Positions 45,106-57,176 of a stretch of DNA of 64,000 nucleotides are shown in pieces. The stretch's first letter is position 1. Each line of letters starts with the position of its first letter. The notes beneath the pieces were generated by a model. The model did not search any database, was not told the DNA's origin, and was given only the letters and a program-made list of their open reading frames with translations. Origin of the DNA: Corbicula japonica (lineage: Eukaryota > Mollusca > Bivalvia > Venerida > Cyrenidae); the NCBI GenBank assembly GCA_038501625.1, contig JAZAYU010000185.1, forward strand, positions 868,001-932,000, in the 5' to 3' direction. Made by a program: the position numbers and the translations under genes.

Positions 45106-45736
45106 AAAAATAACATCTGTGGAACAATCGTTATCTTTTTTTAAAAAATCAAACAATATTTATTTTTGAATCTATTTGTTAAAATTATGTATCTCCAACT
45201 CTTTTTTCATATATGTTGTTATAAGAAAAATGAGTTTTCAAACATATTGACGTACTGCTACTGCTCAATTTATTATGAATGGTTTATTAACATCTTCAAT
45301 TCAATATCTGGCTAAATTTTATCAAATAAAGTGAAATATTAATATCAGAATAAGCGTCACCTGGATAACACAGCCTCTCCATACAGCCAAATAGTAGATA
45401 GGGAAAAAGAATGGCTTTTAATGATCAAGATCCAATAGGACACACAAACAATTGACAAAATAGAGAACCTGAGGATTACCACCTTGGAATGATCAGTGGA
45501 AGTTTAAACCAGATTCACACTTGCCCGTTTTTTCGCAAGAGAGAATACTATTTCCAATTATCTTGGACTTTGTATGGCTACTATAACATAAGCACAAAAT
45601 TGTATATACATTTGTATCGTTTTAAATTAGTATCGTTCAAAAAATATTTCGGGTTAAAGTAAAAAAAGACCCAATGTACTTCACACTTTTTACAGCTTGG
45701 CATCTTTTCATAAGTATTTACTTTCCCTTCTAAGAA
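45106..45736. other. Downstream region of GTPase gene 3
   Basis: AT-rich sequence that should hold the 3' UTR of the minus-strand gene. TTTATT (an AATAAA on the minus strand) occurs near 45268 but nothing closer is convincing. Confidence 0.4.
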
Positions 45737-48700
45737 TTAATCAGTATTACACCAAACGAATCTTTCAGCGGGAAAAAACCGCACTTGTTCCATTATCGTT
45801 CTTTTTACATCTTCCAATGATAGGGTTTTCCATTTTTTCGGTAATTTATCAATAGATTTTTTACCCATGTTTATTTTTAACACTGAGAATTTATTCACTA
45901 AAATCCACATCCATATTACCGAAGGCTCTTCGAACGTAAGTGTTGGAATGTTCCATGTATTGCGTTGAAAGTCGCTTAAACAAATCCATCTGTCTGAAAG
46001 GGGAATTGGCAATTTCTGAATAATATATTGCGGACAAGTTTCGACCAGTTTGCTTGTGTCATTCAAATACCGTCCGGAAAACACTATGGGTCTGTGAATT
46101 AAGCATTCATGATTGCCTTCGTGATCGGCTGAAAATTTGCAGATTTCACTGCAAAACGGACAAAGCGCCGTGCATCCTAAAGTCCTTGTACATATTTCAG
46201 AAGCCAAAACTGACATCAATTTTATTTCATCGAAACAAATAAATTCCTTAATGTGTTCAGTTTCATTTTCTATAAATTGTTCCAATTTTTCTTGAAATAA
46301 AAGATTCACTATGCTTATTTTTACATTTATGTCGAGAAACTTCTTATTTTTTAATTTGAGGTCGTTCTGTAGATTTTCATTTATTGTTGAACTATGTAGA
46401 ACAATATTCAAAAATTTTTCCATGCAAACATTATCGTTTATTTTTCCAACTACCTTTTTATACAAGTCAACAAAATCGTTAAGTAACGATTTGATAGTGG
46501 GTTTGAAACTCTGTAGACATATAATTAAATTCAAAACATACTCCAGATACTCACAAACAGCCTCTTTTGGTGAATGTATAAAAACGTCTAACAAGTTGTC
46601 TTTTGAATTTTTTAAGATATGATTTAAACAATAGCCTAACAGCGCTTGTTTAGATTCGATTGTGCCCCGAAATGACGATTCCAAAAGGGTATTGCGAATT
46701 GCTTTACGCGACAGACTAATAATATTAGCTTGTGTCCGTATATCTGTGAGGATAATATCAAATATTATATCAATCACATTAATACATTCTTCTTTTATTT
46801 CATCCTCCTTCTCAAAGGCTAACTGTTTCATTTTCTCCTTTAGTTCACCCAACATGTAATCTGGTTCAAGCATGTATTTTAAATCTTTAACAATACTTCC
46901 TGCTATATGAACTAGCAGGTCAATCTTAAACTGGTAGGCGATTTCATTTGATTTGTCTTCAATTGACAGCATGTCGGAGAGTTGTTTAGATACTTTTAAA
47001 AGAACTTGCTTTGGGATTCTGTCAGTATAAGGTAAGTTTTTCTGCTTTATACCATTTACAGAATTGATGTATTCTTCTTTAACGGAACATATAATGCGGA
47101 GAACTTTTGGCAAAATGTCCCTAAAATCAGTCCCAATATTATGATTTACATGTTTGTCTTGTACTTCAAAACATTCTAAATTGCATTGCTCTATTTTAGC
47201 TTCTTGAATAAGATGTGTATGTGAGTGACAAACTTCTTCCAGAGCCTTAATGGTATCAGAAGCCAAATAACTGCGCTGTTTGGCATTGGTGTTTTTAAAG
47301 ACCCAAATTTGCCAAATTTCGGAGAAGCATTCTTCTTTTGATTTTTTTGACGACTGACATTTTTCCGCAAACTGAATGAAAAACTTTTCCATTTCTATCA
47401 TAGGTATTGAGATGCAAAATGTTTTGTTATACTCAGACAACTGTTCGATTGCTGAGTTACGAAAATATTCAATTTTGTCCTTTAAACGGTATAAGTATTT
47501 CTTTCTCCATTGTTCAAAACACTCTGAACAGTGTTTTTTTGATATAAACTGCTCTAAGTCATTGAGATATTTTTCTTCTTCAGAAACCATCTTTGTAATA
47601 AAACTTTTTTCTATGTCTTCATAACATTTTGTTCTTGAAGACAACAATTTTATTGATGTATCTAAGCTTTCATCTATTTCTCCAAAATATCCCAACAATA
47701 CAGCTGAATATTTATTATCTATTGCAAGTCTAACTTCAGCCTCAAATGTTGTTCTGAATTCATATACGAAGCGATCTCGTTTGATAGCTTGCCATAGTCG
47801 TTTTAAATGGTTCGCAAAGTGACGTATATCTCTGCATTCCCTTTCTTTATCTAAACTACAAAACTTTAATATTTTTGTTTTCACATGCTCCGCTTCCTTA
47901 CTATATCCTGTGCTTATCGGCGCCATTGGTTGCTCACCTTCATATAAAGCTGGAATATAATCGGTGTGTTCAGATATTGAAAATTCTATTATGTCATAAA
48001 AGAATCTCGGAGGGACTTTTTCCAAATCGCATGCTTTTATAGTCAGCTTGTTCAACACGGATTCAAGAAGACGTCCCTGATCCAAGAGTTTTTCTTTGTC
48101 ACGTTTATTCACGTTGTGATGAACAATACTACATCTAGGATGCAATCCTACAAGGTTCATCCGAAGAAATGCATGAACAGCAATAGGAAGATTGTCCTGT
48201 AAATAGTTTGCATTTTCTCCCATTAAATTAATAACAGTTGTGTCTGCTAATCCAATAACAAATGTTGAAAGTTCATTGTCATGTTTAATAGACTCTTCAG
48301 AAGTTAGTTCTGCAGCTTTAAGACCCTCTGTATCGATTGCAAAGATATAATCCGCACCTAATTCCTCCTTCATTGAATCACTGATTTTGACTAATTGCAT
48401 GAACGCTCCACGCGTGCATCGACCAGCACTGACAGCAAACTGGAATCCGAAAATAGTGTTGAGAAATGTTGATTTTCCTGAACTTTGAATTCCTAGCACG
48501 GAAATAACATTTATTTTCATATTGTCATTTTCACTATTGTTCTTTAGATTGCCGGGAAGTTCCCTAAACACTTGTTCTAACCATGAAAGTGGAACAGAAC
48601 ATGATTCCCCATCAAGAATTTCGATCGGATATCCATCCATTATTAAAAAGCATGCAATGCTAGGTAGTTGAGTGTAAGAAATATTTTGCGCAATCATGAA

Positions 48701-50401
48701 GTGTGCATTTAACTGACTAGTACATGCTTCGTACAACTGTCCGATTTCTCGTATTATATGTTCCAAACCGAACGAAATTTTTGACTTTTTAAAGTCTAAA
48801 TCTGCCAATTGCTCATTTATCTTTGATCTTTCAATTTCATTTGCCTGACCTGTTGTATGAACAAGTTTCTGGTATGTTCTCTCTAATGGTCTCAATTGGC
48901 ACCTTGAAAGTTGGTCAAGATCTAACTTTAGCTTTCTCAAAAATATTTTTCGAGTGTTTCCTTTAAGTTCAGTAAGAGCTTCAACAAATGTTAGCATAGG
49001 CCGAGACAAATTATATTTTGAAACATGTTCATATTGTTCCTTACGAATTTCAGACATTTTAATTTCAACATTTTCCCGAGAATTACTGTACTTTGCTTTT
49101 TCTGAAGAATCTAACTGACTATAACGCCAAAAATCCCGATCATACTTCGACCATTTTTTCCAAAATGTTTGCTGAAGTGGTAATAGTTTCTCTTTTCTAT
49201 TAATTGCGTCAGTCTCTTTAACGACTGCAACGATATCGTTCGTCTTTTTAAACGCCTGAACGTACATTTCGCAAACTTCATCAACACAAAACTCTGTAAG
49301 TGGAAGTGCTTTGGTGAAATCAGCAAGGCAAATTTCTCGCTTTGAATCGCTCTCCATTTGTTTTATATGGTAAAAAAGGACATCTAAGATATCAGAAAGC
49401 ATTTTTTCCGAGGTAGTAATTATTTCAAGGTGTGTACTCGGTAAATTACTAAAACTGTTATCATCGAGATATTTGTAAACCAAATCGTCGTTAATATTGC
49501 TGTCAGATAACATAAGTATTACTCGACACCCTCCATTAAGGAGGTCTTGTATTGTGTCACTCGCATTGTTTAAATGTTCAACTGTGGTAAGTACAATAGA
49601 TACAGTTGCAAGTTTTCCAATAATCTTTCTCTGGGCGGTTAACATTGTAGAATTACCGCGCAAATTAACGAACAGCCTCGGGCCATTAAGTCTTTCGACT
49701 CTTGAGTCGGTTGGTAAAAACCAACCGATTTCCATCATTCCATTTGTAATTTTTGATCTATCGCGTTTTGAGCCTTCAGAATTTCTGTGGAAAAACATTG
49801 GGTGTGCTTTCTCAGCTCCTCCAATTAAATGGTTCAAAATGGAAGACTTGGAAATCTCGTTTTTATCTCCTACTCGTAGAAACGCTATTCCTTTCATAGG
49901 CTTTTCTATTAGTGGCATTTCATCAAAGCTGTCATTTACACTAAACTGTCCTATTAATGTTCGAAGAGGCCATGTGTATACAGATGGTTTCAACTGACCA
50001 GGTAAATGAAAGAGAAAGGGTAAAGAAAATTTGCATCCCCACATATGCATTACTAGGTCTTGTCGGGCCGTTGGGTCACAGCAAAGAAAAACTAAAGCAA
50101 TCACGTCCAACGGATGAACTGCTGTCACTTCCAAGTCTCTTTTGATTTTCTCTCTCTGTCTAAAACCACTTAACTTGGTATTTTCTCCCTGCTTTATACT
50201 CCGCGCATGATAGTTATATCGTGTAACATTATTGATGAACTGCCAAGATACTGATCTAGTGCTTTTGTCATCTGATAAAGCTAAATCATCGGATGTTATT
50301 TGATACAGGTCATCTTGGGAAAGCAGTTCTGGATAATACTGCTGAAGATCAAGTAATCTTAAAATGTTCTCTATTTCTGTTGGAATTTTGTTTGAAGCCA
50401 T
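45737..50401 (-). CDS. GVIN1-like: VLIG/GVIN1-type very large GTPase, gene 3
   Basis: Intact single-exon frame of 1554 residues, a close paralog of gene 1 in opposite orientation. Shared motifs in order: MASN start and LDLQQYYPELLSQDDLYQIT; HPLDVIALVFLCCDPTARQD; degenerate GTPase-like module with SKS 184-186 and NLRG in LFVNLRGNS; GLEHIIREIGQLYEA; MDGYPIEILDG; full P-loop GIQSSGKS 637-644; DTEG 690-693; the VHHNV motif; YIPALYEGEQPMAP; C-terminal cluster C1410, C1414, C1417, C1421, H1427, H1431, C1433. The last motif has the same spacing as in gene 1, which suggests bound zinc. The start has A at -3 and G at +4 and follows a predicted leader with a uORF like that of gene 1. The paralogs differ by many substitutions spread along the protein, so the duplication is not recent. 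Function (GTP hydrolysis, cytosolic or nuclear, immune-linked) is inferred from the family. Confidence 0.95.
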   Translation of the reverse strand: MASNKIPTEIENILRLLDLQQYYPELLSQDDLYQITSDDLALSDDKSTRSVSWQFINNVTRYNYHARSIKQGENTKLSGFRQREKIKRDLEVTAVHPLDVIALVFLCCDPTARQDLVMHMWGCKFSLPFLFHLPGQLKPSVYTWPLRTLIGQFSVNDSFDEMPLIEKPMKGIAFLRVGDKNEISKSSILNHLIGGAEKAHPMFFHRNSEGSKRDRSKITNGMMEIGWFLPTDSRVERLNGPRLFVNLRGNSTMLTAQRKIIGKLATVSIVLTTVEHLNNASDTIQDLLNGGCRVILMLSDSNINDDLVYKYLDDNSFSNLPSTHLEIITTSEKMLSDILDVLFYHIKQMESDSKREICLADFTKALPLTEFCVDEVCEMYVQAFKKTNDIVAVVKETDAINRKEKLLPLQQTFWKKWSKYDRDFWRYSQLDSSEKAKYSNSRENVEIKMSEIRKEQYEHVSKYNLSRPMLTFVEALTELKGNTRKIFLRKLKLDLDQLSRCQLRPLERTYQKLVHTTGQANEIERSKINEQLADLDFKKSKISFGLEHIIREIGQLYEACTSQLNAHFMIAQNISYTQLPSIACFLIMDGYPIEILDGESCSVPLSWLEQVFRELPGNLKNNSENDNMKINVISVLGIQSSGKSTFLNTIFGFQFAVSAGRCTRGAFMQLVKISDSMKEELGADYIFAIDTEGLKAAELTSEESIKHDNELSTFVIGLADTTVINLMGENANYLQDNLPIAVHAFLRMNLVGLHPRCSIVHHNVNKRDKEKLLDQGRLLESVLNKLTIKACDLEKVPPRFFYDIIEFSISEHTDYIPALYEGEQPMAPISTGYSKEAEHVKTKILKFCSLDKERECRDIRHFANHLKRLWQAIKRDRFVYEFRTTFEAEVRLAIDNKYSAVLLGYFGEIDESLDTSIKLLSSRTKCYEDIEKSFITKMVSEEEKYLNDLEQFISKKHCSECFEQWRKKYLYRLKDKIEYFRNSAIEQLSEYNKTFCISIPMIEMEKFFIQFAEKCQSSKKSKEECFSEIWQIWVFKNTNAKQRSYLASDTIKALEEVCHSHTHLIQEAKIEQCNLECFEVQDKHVNHNIGTDFRDILPKVLRIICSVKEEYINSVNGIKQKNLPYTDRIPKQVLLKVSKQLSDMLSIEDKSNEIAYQFKIDLLVHIAGSIVKDLKYMLEPDYMLGELKEKMKQLAFEKEDEIKEECINVIDIIFDIILTDIRTQANIISLSRKAIRNTLLESSFRGTIESKQALLGYCLNHILKNSKDNLLDVFIHSPKEAVCEYLEYVLNLIICLQSFKPTIKSLLNDFVDLYKKVVGKINDNVCMEKFLNIVLHSSTINENLQNDLKLKNKKFLDINVKISIVNLLFQEKLEQFIENETEHIKEFICFDEIKLMSVLASEICTRTLGCTALCPFCSEICKFSADHEGNHECLIHRPIVFSGRYLNDTSKLVETCPQYIIQKLPIPLSDRWICLSDFQRNTWNIPTLTFEEPSVIWMWILVNKFSVLKINMGKKSIDKLPKKWKTLSLEDVKRTIMEQVRFFPAERFVWCNTD

Positions 50402-50523
50402 TATGATTGCACAATTATATGTTTTACATAATCTTTATCGTTTATTTGTGCACTTTGCAGCACTAACCGTTTTTCTTTAGCCATAGTACTAATGAACCAT
50501 CCATCTTTGGAAATGATGATCGA
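50402..50523 (-). other. Predicted 5'-UTR part of the GTPase gene 3 coding exon
   Basis: On the minus strand a strong acceptor (TTCTTTTAATTTCAG) ends at 50524, leaving a leader of 122 bases before the ATG; the gene 1 leader is 118 bases. A minimal start-stop (ATG TAA) lies between the uORF and the main ATG. The upstream exon was not found. Confidence 0.6.
50463..50504 (-). promoter_or_regulatory. 13-codon upstream ORF of GTPase gene 3
   Basis: ATG with A at -3 and G at +4 encodes MDGSLVLWLKKNG and then TAG, ending 61 bases before the main ATG. Length, position and residues M1, D2, L7, W8, N12, G13 match the uORF of gene 1. The last nine bases (AACGGTTAG) are identical. Confidence 0.55.
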
Positions 50524-50526
50524 CTG

Positions 50527-51940
50527 AAATTAAAAGAAACGCAAAATGACGAATAGAAACACCAGGGCAAAATAATTGAGAAAAATGCGGACATCAGAAT
50601 TCGTAAGGCAATTACTGTCTTACAAGTAATAAAGATAATTTACGTTCAACTTGAATAGAAAGGAAAAAACATGTGTTGCATCTTGCAAGACATACCAAAA
50701 GAAATAGCTTGGGCAGTAATATGCATTTTCATTAGTGCTCATGAACAGGCTCAATCAAACCGAGCCTCAATATTTTCGTATTTGTCGTAATCGATGGCTA
50801 TCAAAGTTTCCTTTTCATCTAATTTAACCTGGAAATTACATGTGTTTTTGAACTGCATTAAAAATATTAATTAATTGAATAATTTACAGTTTGTAACATA
50901 ATAGTGTTTATCTAAGTGATTTCAACAGCATTAATTTTACTGTCAACACTAATTAAGTAGGTGTCAATCAAATATGTATTTATAGCCTATTTTTGAGTTC
51001 TGGCCTGATCAAGGGCACCTTACAGACCCAATAGCCGAGAGCGATATTACCAAGTACTGACCACTTCATGACATGACACATGTAGGTTAATTACTTTGTT
51101 TTCTATTTTTTTGTCCGAGAGGTTGGACATGCTACATTTTGACAGATACTGACGTTATGTTCACTGAAGCCTGATAAGCTTCTTTATGGTGTAGTTAAGT
51201 TTCCGGAGGTAGGAGTTAATTCTTATGACTTTATGAATAAATTCCGCTGCGCGGGGCTAGCAAGTCAGTCTGCACATTGTCTGCACACAGTCGGCAAACG
51301 GTCAATTAGCAACAAAATATTAGCAAGTGCAAATATAAGTCTTACTTAAGCAATGTAAAAAGTAGTGTCCATTTTAAAATAAAGAGATCGTCGCAGGATA
51401 TGTTTGCCTTTGGTTCATGAAGAAAATAGAACCTGTGTTCCGTCATAAATATTTTGGCAGAACAATATTTTTTGGATTGAACATGCATAACCCGGTTTCT
51501 GTCACAGTGGAGTTAACAGAAAGCATGAATGTTTTTATTGTCCGATACTTGATTACATATGAACATTTTCACCTTATATCAAACACGAGGTTATTGGCCT
51601 TAAGTACATGGTTCGACCATTTTAAATTGAAGAGAATGTGAAAGGGTAAAAAAATATTTTAACGTATACCGCAAATCTCTATTCTATGCAGATGCGTGCT
51701 TTAAGAATTGACTCGATGATGATTTCGCATAACATATTACACATACTTTCCAGGCTTTTCGCATAACTAACAATTGACACATCTATCAATAGTTTCAGAT
51801 GATAATTATATCTATCGTTCCTAATTTAGGTTTTACTGTTACAGTTTTAAAAGTGTCTTATGTATTGCTGATGTATTATGTATGACTTACACTTCGAATT
51901 CATTTTGCAAACATCGCTAGACTATTGTTTTTTATACTCC
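50527..51940. other. Upstream region of GTPase gene 3
   Basis: Should contain the 5' intron, first exon and promoter of the minus-strand gene, none of which I can place. A short block at about 50745 (ACAGGCTCAATCAAACCGAG) is a dispersed repeat with relatives near 41222 and 34645. Confidence 0.4.
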
Positions 51941-52672
51941 CCGAAAACAATATAGTCGCCGCGTTGTCCGTCCGTCCGTTTGTCCGTCCGTCCGTCCGTT
52001 AGTCCGTCCGTCCGTCTGTCCATCAGTCCGTACGTCCCGCATTCTTGTCCGGCCCATAACTTTATTATTTGAAGTCGGATTTTACAAATAGTTTACAGAA
52101 ATGATCACCATAATGAGACGATGTGTCGCGCGCAACATTTGGGTCCCTACCTTGAAGGTCAAAGTCACAGCATGACCTTGTAGCAAAATCGTGTCTGGTC
52201 CATTATTTCTTTATTTGAAGTCCGATTTTAAAATTATTTCACAGAAATGACCATCATAATGAGACGACATGTCGCGGGCAAATTTGGGTCGCTATCTTGA
52301 AGGTCAAGATCACGGTATGACCTTGTAGCAAAATCGTGTCCGGCCCATAACTTTTTTTTGAAGTCCGATTTTAAAGTTATTTCACCGATACTATCACCAT
52401 AACGAGACGACGTGTCGCGCGAACATTTGGGTCGCTACCTTGAAGTTCAAGATCACAGCATGACCTTGATGCAAAATCGTTTTCGGTCCATAACTTTGTT
52501 ATTTTTACTGGGGTTTTAAAATTAATTCACAGAAATGATCACTATATTGAGACGACGTGTCGCACGCAACATTTGGATTGCTACCTTGAAGATCAAGGTC
52601 ACGCCATGACCTTTAAGCAATATCATGTTAATCCATAGCTTTATTATTCAGATGGCAACTCTTAAGGTATTT
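51941..52672 (-). mobile_element. Pearl-like tandem-repeat element, inverted
   Basis: Opens with ATACTCCCCGAAAACAATAT, then a CCGT tract (51971-52030, the complement of ACGG), then about five monomers of roughly 144 bp, marked by GGCCCATAACTTT-like starts near 52048, 52192, 52338, 52480 and 52625. Each monomer carries GAGACGACGTGTCGCGCG and AAGGTCAAGATCACAGCATG variants. The microsatellite on the left side shows that the element is inverted relative to the one at 43852. Its core repeat is a different family. Confidence 0.75.
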
Positions 52673-54649
52673 AAGGCACAGAGTAGAAAGTTAGATAGAT
52701 TTTGGTAGAACGCTGAACAACTTCGTGTTTGTTTTGTGAATAGACTGAACTGTTGATGAATGCTTGATAAGTGTGAAACCGTCCTTGTTCATGCGGAAGG
52801 CATATTTTTACTAAACACGATACAGTTGTATAACATTAAGTTTTTTCTTAACCACAAATCGTACAGGTACTTAAACGCGAGTAAACTATATTGATATTAA
52901 CTATATTCATAAACGACTCGTAACCTCGGCCTTGTTAAACAATAAAAGAATAATTAAAAAAACAAATAATACAATAACCGTTTTAAAAAAGCACAACAAA
53001 AATACCGTTACATAACAGTTGTAGAATAGTCTAATAAATTATCTTTTCATTTCTGTAGTGATTAATTATTAGATAACTTAACTTTGTGCACATGTCGAAC
53101 TGAGGTTTCATTTAAAATTCCGCCTGTATGTTAACCTGAAAAGAGTTAACAGCATCCATTATTAAAAAGTTGATTTATTATTTTGTTTGCTTAGGCCATT
53201 TTAATTTAAGTGCAGCATTCATCTAGATATGAGTGTAAGTCATTAGAATTGTTTGAGCTGCGATGTCCTTTTTGAATTGTATTGATATGTACAAATATTG
53301 TTAATATATGTTCTTTTTAAAAAAAAACACAAAAGAACAAGAATGTTTTTAAAAATGGGGCAATCTTTTACCGAATGAAGAATTTCAAAATATTTTAAAA
53401 TGTGACCATATTATAAGATATTTTTATAATAATTTGGTGACTTTTGCGTGTAGAGTGTGCGTAAAATGTATAAATTTAAGAAATATTAACTGGTACATTA
53501 GATATCACGTGTTTGCTACTCTACTCGTTAAAATATAACGCTCGTTTCCATTAATATTACAAGGTACCAACGGCAACGCAAAAATGCAACAAACAAAGGA
53601 TAATATTTTTAAACAGGTGAATAACATCATTTATTTTTCTGAGACATTTCTATAATGCACTACATTTGCAATCATTTAAAGCTTTTAGTCCTGTCTAAGA
53701 GAAACTCGTTTATTCAAACCTGTCTTTATGAAAGTATTACAACTATTCCAGTCAATAGAAAGCTTTTCAACAACAAAATGTTCCTATCCATCTTTCCATA
53801 ACATCTGCAGGTGTATGACTGCCTTCTCAAAGGATATAATGTTATTAATCAAGTGTATTCATACTGGCATTGTTATTGGGCCAAGGGTAGTCATTTTTGG
53901 CCCGATTCCAATATATCTATATCGATAGCTTTAGATTTTGAAATTACTTATTTACACAAAAATATGTAGGTGACGTGTCAGCTCTGTTTTACAATGTCTG
54001 GCAATCTTCCATAAGTCTACAGTATTGACCGGGAGATGAAGATATATAAGTTGTTTCGTTATGAATATACCAAACAATATGAATATTCAGACACACTGTA
54101 ACAGTCAACTCTCTCTTGTTCATCCAGTCCGAATTAAGTTTCACAACCAAAAGCTCCTTGCACATTCTATCCAGATTTTCAAATATAATACTCAGTTGAA
54201 CATGTCAGTAAAATCCAAATTAATCTTATCTTTAATTCTTGTTGCAAAATTAAGTTTAATACACATGCTCATATTAACAATAATCGCTGAAATGTTGTTT
54301 TTTTATTTTGTTTCCTTCTTGCTGCCGACATCCCCATTGCTTTTGTTGTAGTATGGAGTTACGATTTTCAGAACGAATTATGAGTCATAAATTGTATTTA
54401 TTATTAACTACTAGCATGTTACATACATATATTCCGACTCAAGAGAGATTTGAGGTTACTTCAGAGTAGTGTAAATGTGTTGTTTAGGAAATACGTGTTT
54501 TTCTGTTCGTGTGTCTTTTAAAAACAGTCGACACCACTCGATGAAATTCCGACAGAATAACTGCAACCTAATGACTGGCGTGCTTCAGTACCTTACTTTA
54601 GCATAACTCTTACTAAAATTACTACTGCAATAAGCCACATGCATTTTTT
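52673..54649. other. Intergenic, no gene recognised
   Basis: AT-rich; short frames at 53728 and 54061 without recognisable features. Confidence 0.45.
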
Positions 54650-55262
54650 AAATGGGGATTTAATTTATAAACTTAAGAAAATAAAAGGCAATATTTATTT
54701 TCCCTACTATTCGTAAATTCTGTTAATTCAAAAAGAAAGTTTACCAACATGATATTCTACAGCGCTCTGCAGACCTTTTGATTAACCCAGCTACAATTGA
54801 TCACTATGCTTATCTCTTTGGTTGCACGACATTGGCAGGGGTTTGAGAGTTTATGAAGGCTTAGGGGGGCAATCTTTTCTTTAAAGAACCTTAAAGCACG
54901 ATTTGTTTCTTTTATCCCTGTCATCATGTTTTTGCTAATTTGACTACAGGGGCTCGGTCTCGGTACGGTAAGATCAGATCATCGAGTACTCATAAATGTT
55001 TGTATGCTTTTGCGTGCAACATTGTTTAACTGATCGGTGAGCTGGAGTCATTTCACCAAGACAACTTGTACTTGTGTGTTGATATGAGAACCTGCTGGGG
55101 TAAGTGTGAGATTGTTGCACCCTAGAACCTGGTTAAAACCCCCAGTGGCAACTTGTTTTGCCACTGACCGTTCCAAGGCGGTAACCCCTCGGGTTCTCAC
55201 TTTCGTTAATTGTTTGTGACGCCCATTTTAAAACTGATTTTTGTATGCATATTTCACTTTTT
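54650..55262 (+). mobile_element. Retroelement copy: end of the RT frame plus 3' region
   Basis: Starts at GGGGATTTAATTTATAAACT, which matches the YGDLIYKLKK part of the reverse transcriptase frame at 31258. The remaining coding piece has frameshifts and stops. The 3' hairpin (CAGTGGCAACTTGTTTTGCC then ACTG, near 55142) and the terminus TGCATATTTCACTTTTT are well preserved. Confidence 0.82.
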
Positions 55263-56618
55263 TACTGAATATATTTTTGGATTTCAATTTGGAGAATTAT
55301 TAAAACATACTAGTGCACTAAAAGAAAACGCAAAATGTTTTAATGCAGGAGCATCCTTTTGTATATAACAAGTTTAACAAATAACAAGTGTGAATGTTTC
55401 ATACGCTTTAATCTGTTAATTAGTAAAGAGTTACTTATATTTACATTTGGAATTGAGAATATTAACAAAACCAGTACATTTAACTTTATCTTGATTGTAA
55501 AATTTTATCATTTAAAAAGTATTTAACATTAATGCGTTTCTCTTTTGTTTCGGGATATTGTACTCTTATACACTGTGACTAAACAATCTGATAAATAAAA
55601 CGCATATCGCAGATGTATACCTATATAATGTAAAATTCAAAATAAATTCACATACATGTATCGAGGAGACAATATTCCATGCGTTTTCAAAAATCTTATG
55701 TAACAAAACGCTTACCTGTGCTACGGTTATGCATATATCTCTGATTGAACTGAATTAAACAACTTACGATTTACTTTTCACCTTATTAATACAATTTTAC
55801 CTTTTCAGTTTTTACACTTTGTATTTTACTTGAATCTTATTTATTCATATAAATGAGTATTAAGCGCTGCATTATTATCTGTAACGATAATAAGCCATAA
55901 CAGTCAATGATACGCCATTGCATATTTAGCTTACGACGACGTGTTTTCCGATTATTATAAAACCATAAGAAACGGCTTTCACGTCCCACAATTTAACATA
56001 CTCGTCTATTGTTCGAAAAATTGAACCGTTTGACATTTATGTATGAAAGAAATAATCTATAGCCTTATATGGCGGAAAGTTCCTTTTTTGTTAAGTATAT
56101 ATTAATCAGAAATGTTGAGTGTAAATCTTTCTGAAACTTTTTCATCTTATTAATTTAATTCTAAATGAAAAGAAAGCTATTTTGTTTTGCAGATGACTCC
56201 TTTCGTTTAGTTTCTTTGCTAGATTGCTTAGTTTGCGGTTCATGAGCATTTTCAGCTTTGCTTGCAGAGTTTCGTTTTCTTTTAGTTTACATTGTACATA
56301 CAACTCGGTTGCCTAGTATAGACACATAAATGGAATGAACTACACTCTAATCACGTGACATCAGGTATATCGGGTAATTCAGGTGTGTCAGTATGTCGTA
56401 TAATCTTTCAAACATCTTTCAAACATTAATTTTCAAAAATAACCGATATTAAACTTTTTAACATTTACCTCATCAATAAGCAAAGTAGTCCAACTTTGAT
56501 AGTCATAATCAGGTATTAGCTCTCTCTCTTCCTCTTGCATTAGTTTTTACTGTTCGTCAAGTATTTCTTTTAATCAGTGTCATCTAGAGACGATTGGTAG
56601 GAATGTGTATACCTACAA
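55263..56618. other. Intergenic, no gene recognised
   Basis: AT-rich without coding signal. Confidence 0.45.
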
Positions 56619-57176
56619 GTTTTAGCTTTCCAAAAAGCTAGTCGGTCATTAGCACAAATTTTTAACAAGACGACAGAAAGGTTTGAATTTTAAGCCACTT
56701 TTATTGGATGCCATATAAAAGTGTACTTATAGGTATTTCCTCTTTCGAATGAGATGTATTCATGCTGGTGATAAATCTAACCCTGTTTGCGAACAAATTG
56801 ATAATTTACTTGGAAGTAACCCAAAATGGAAAAGTTTGTCAAACAATATTTTTGTGTTTGAAATCTACGATTATAAAGCTGTAAATATATATATCAAAAG
56901 CTACAGAATATGTTAAAAAAAACTTTTTTCACAGTCATAGGGTGGGAGAGAAAAACGTGAACAGTCTGTCAGGGACTCACAGGTATGATTAAATTGTTCT
57001 CTCTGATCTAGAACAATATCGTTAGAATGTTGGTATTCACTTAGTATATCTCATGACTTCGAATAACAACCTAACGCATTAAATTCAAATTCGCAAAAAA
57101 ATATGCACTACAGCGCCGTCTTTTTTTTTGTTAAAAGGTTATGCTAATGACCGCCCTGCTTTTTGGAAAGCAAAAC
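56619..57176. mobile_element. MITE-like element with ~60 bp inverted ends
   Basis: GCTTTCCAAAAAGCTAGTCG at 56625 and GCTTTTTGGAAAGC at 57158 are inverted ends; the shared block continues through CGGTCATTAGCA into the element. No coding capacity. The target duplication is unclear. Confidence 0.65.
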
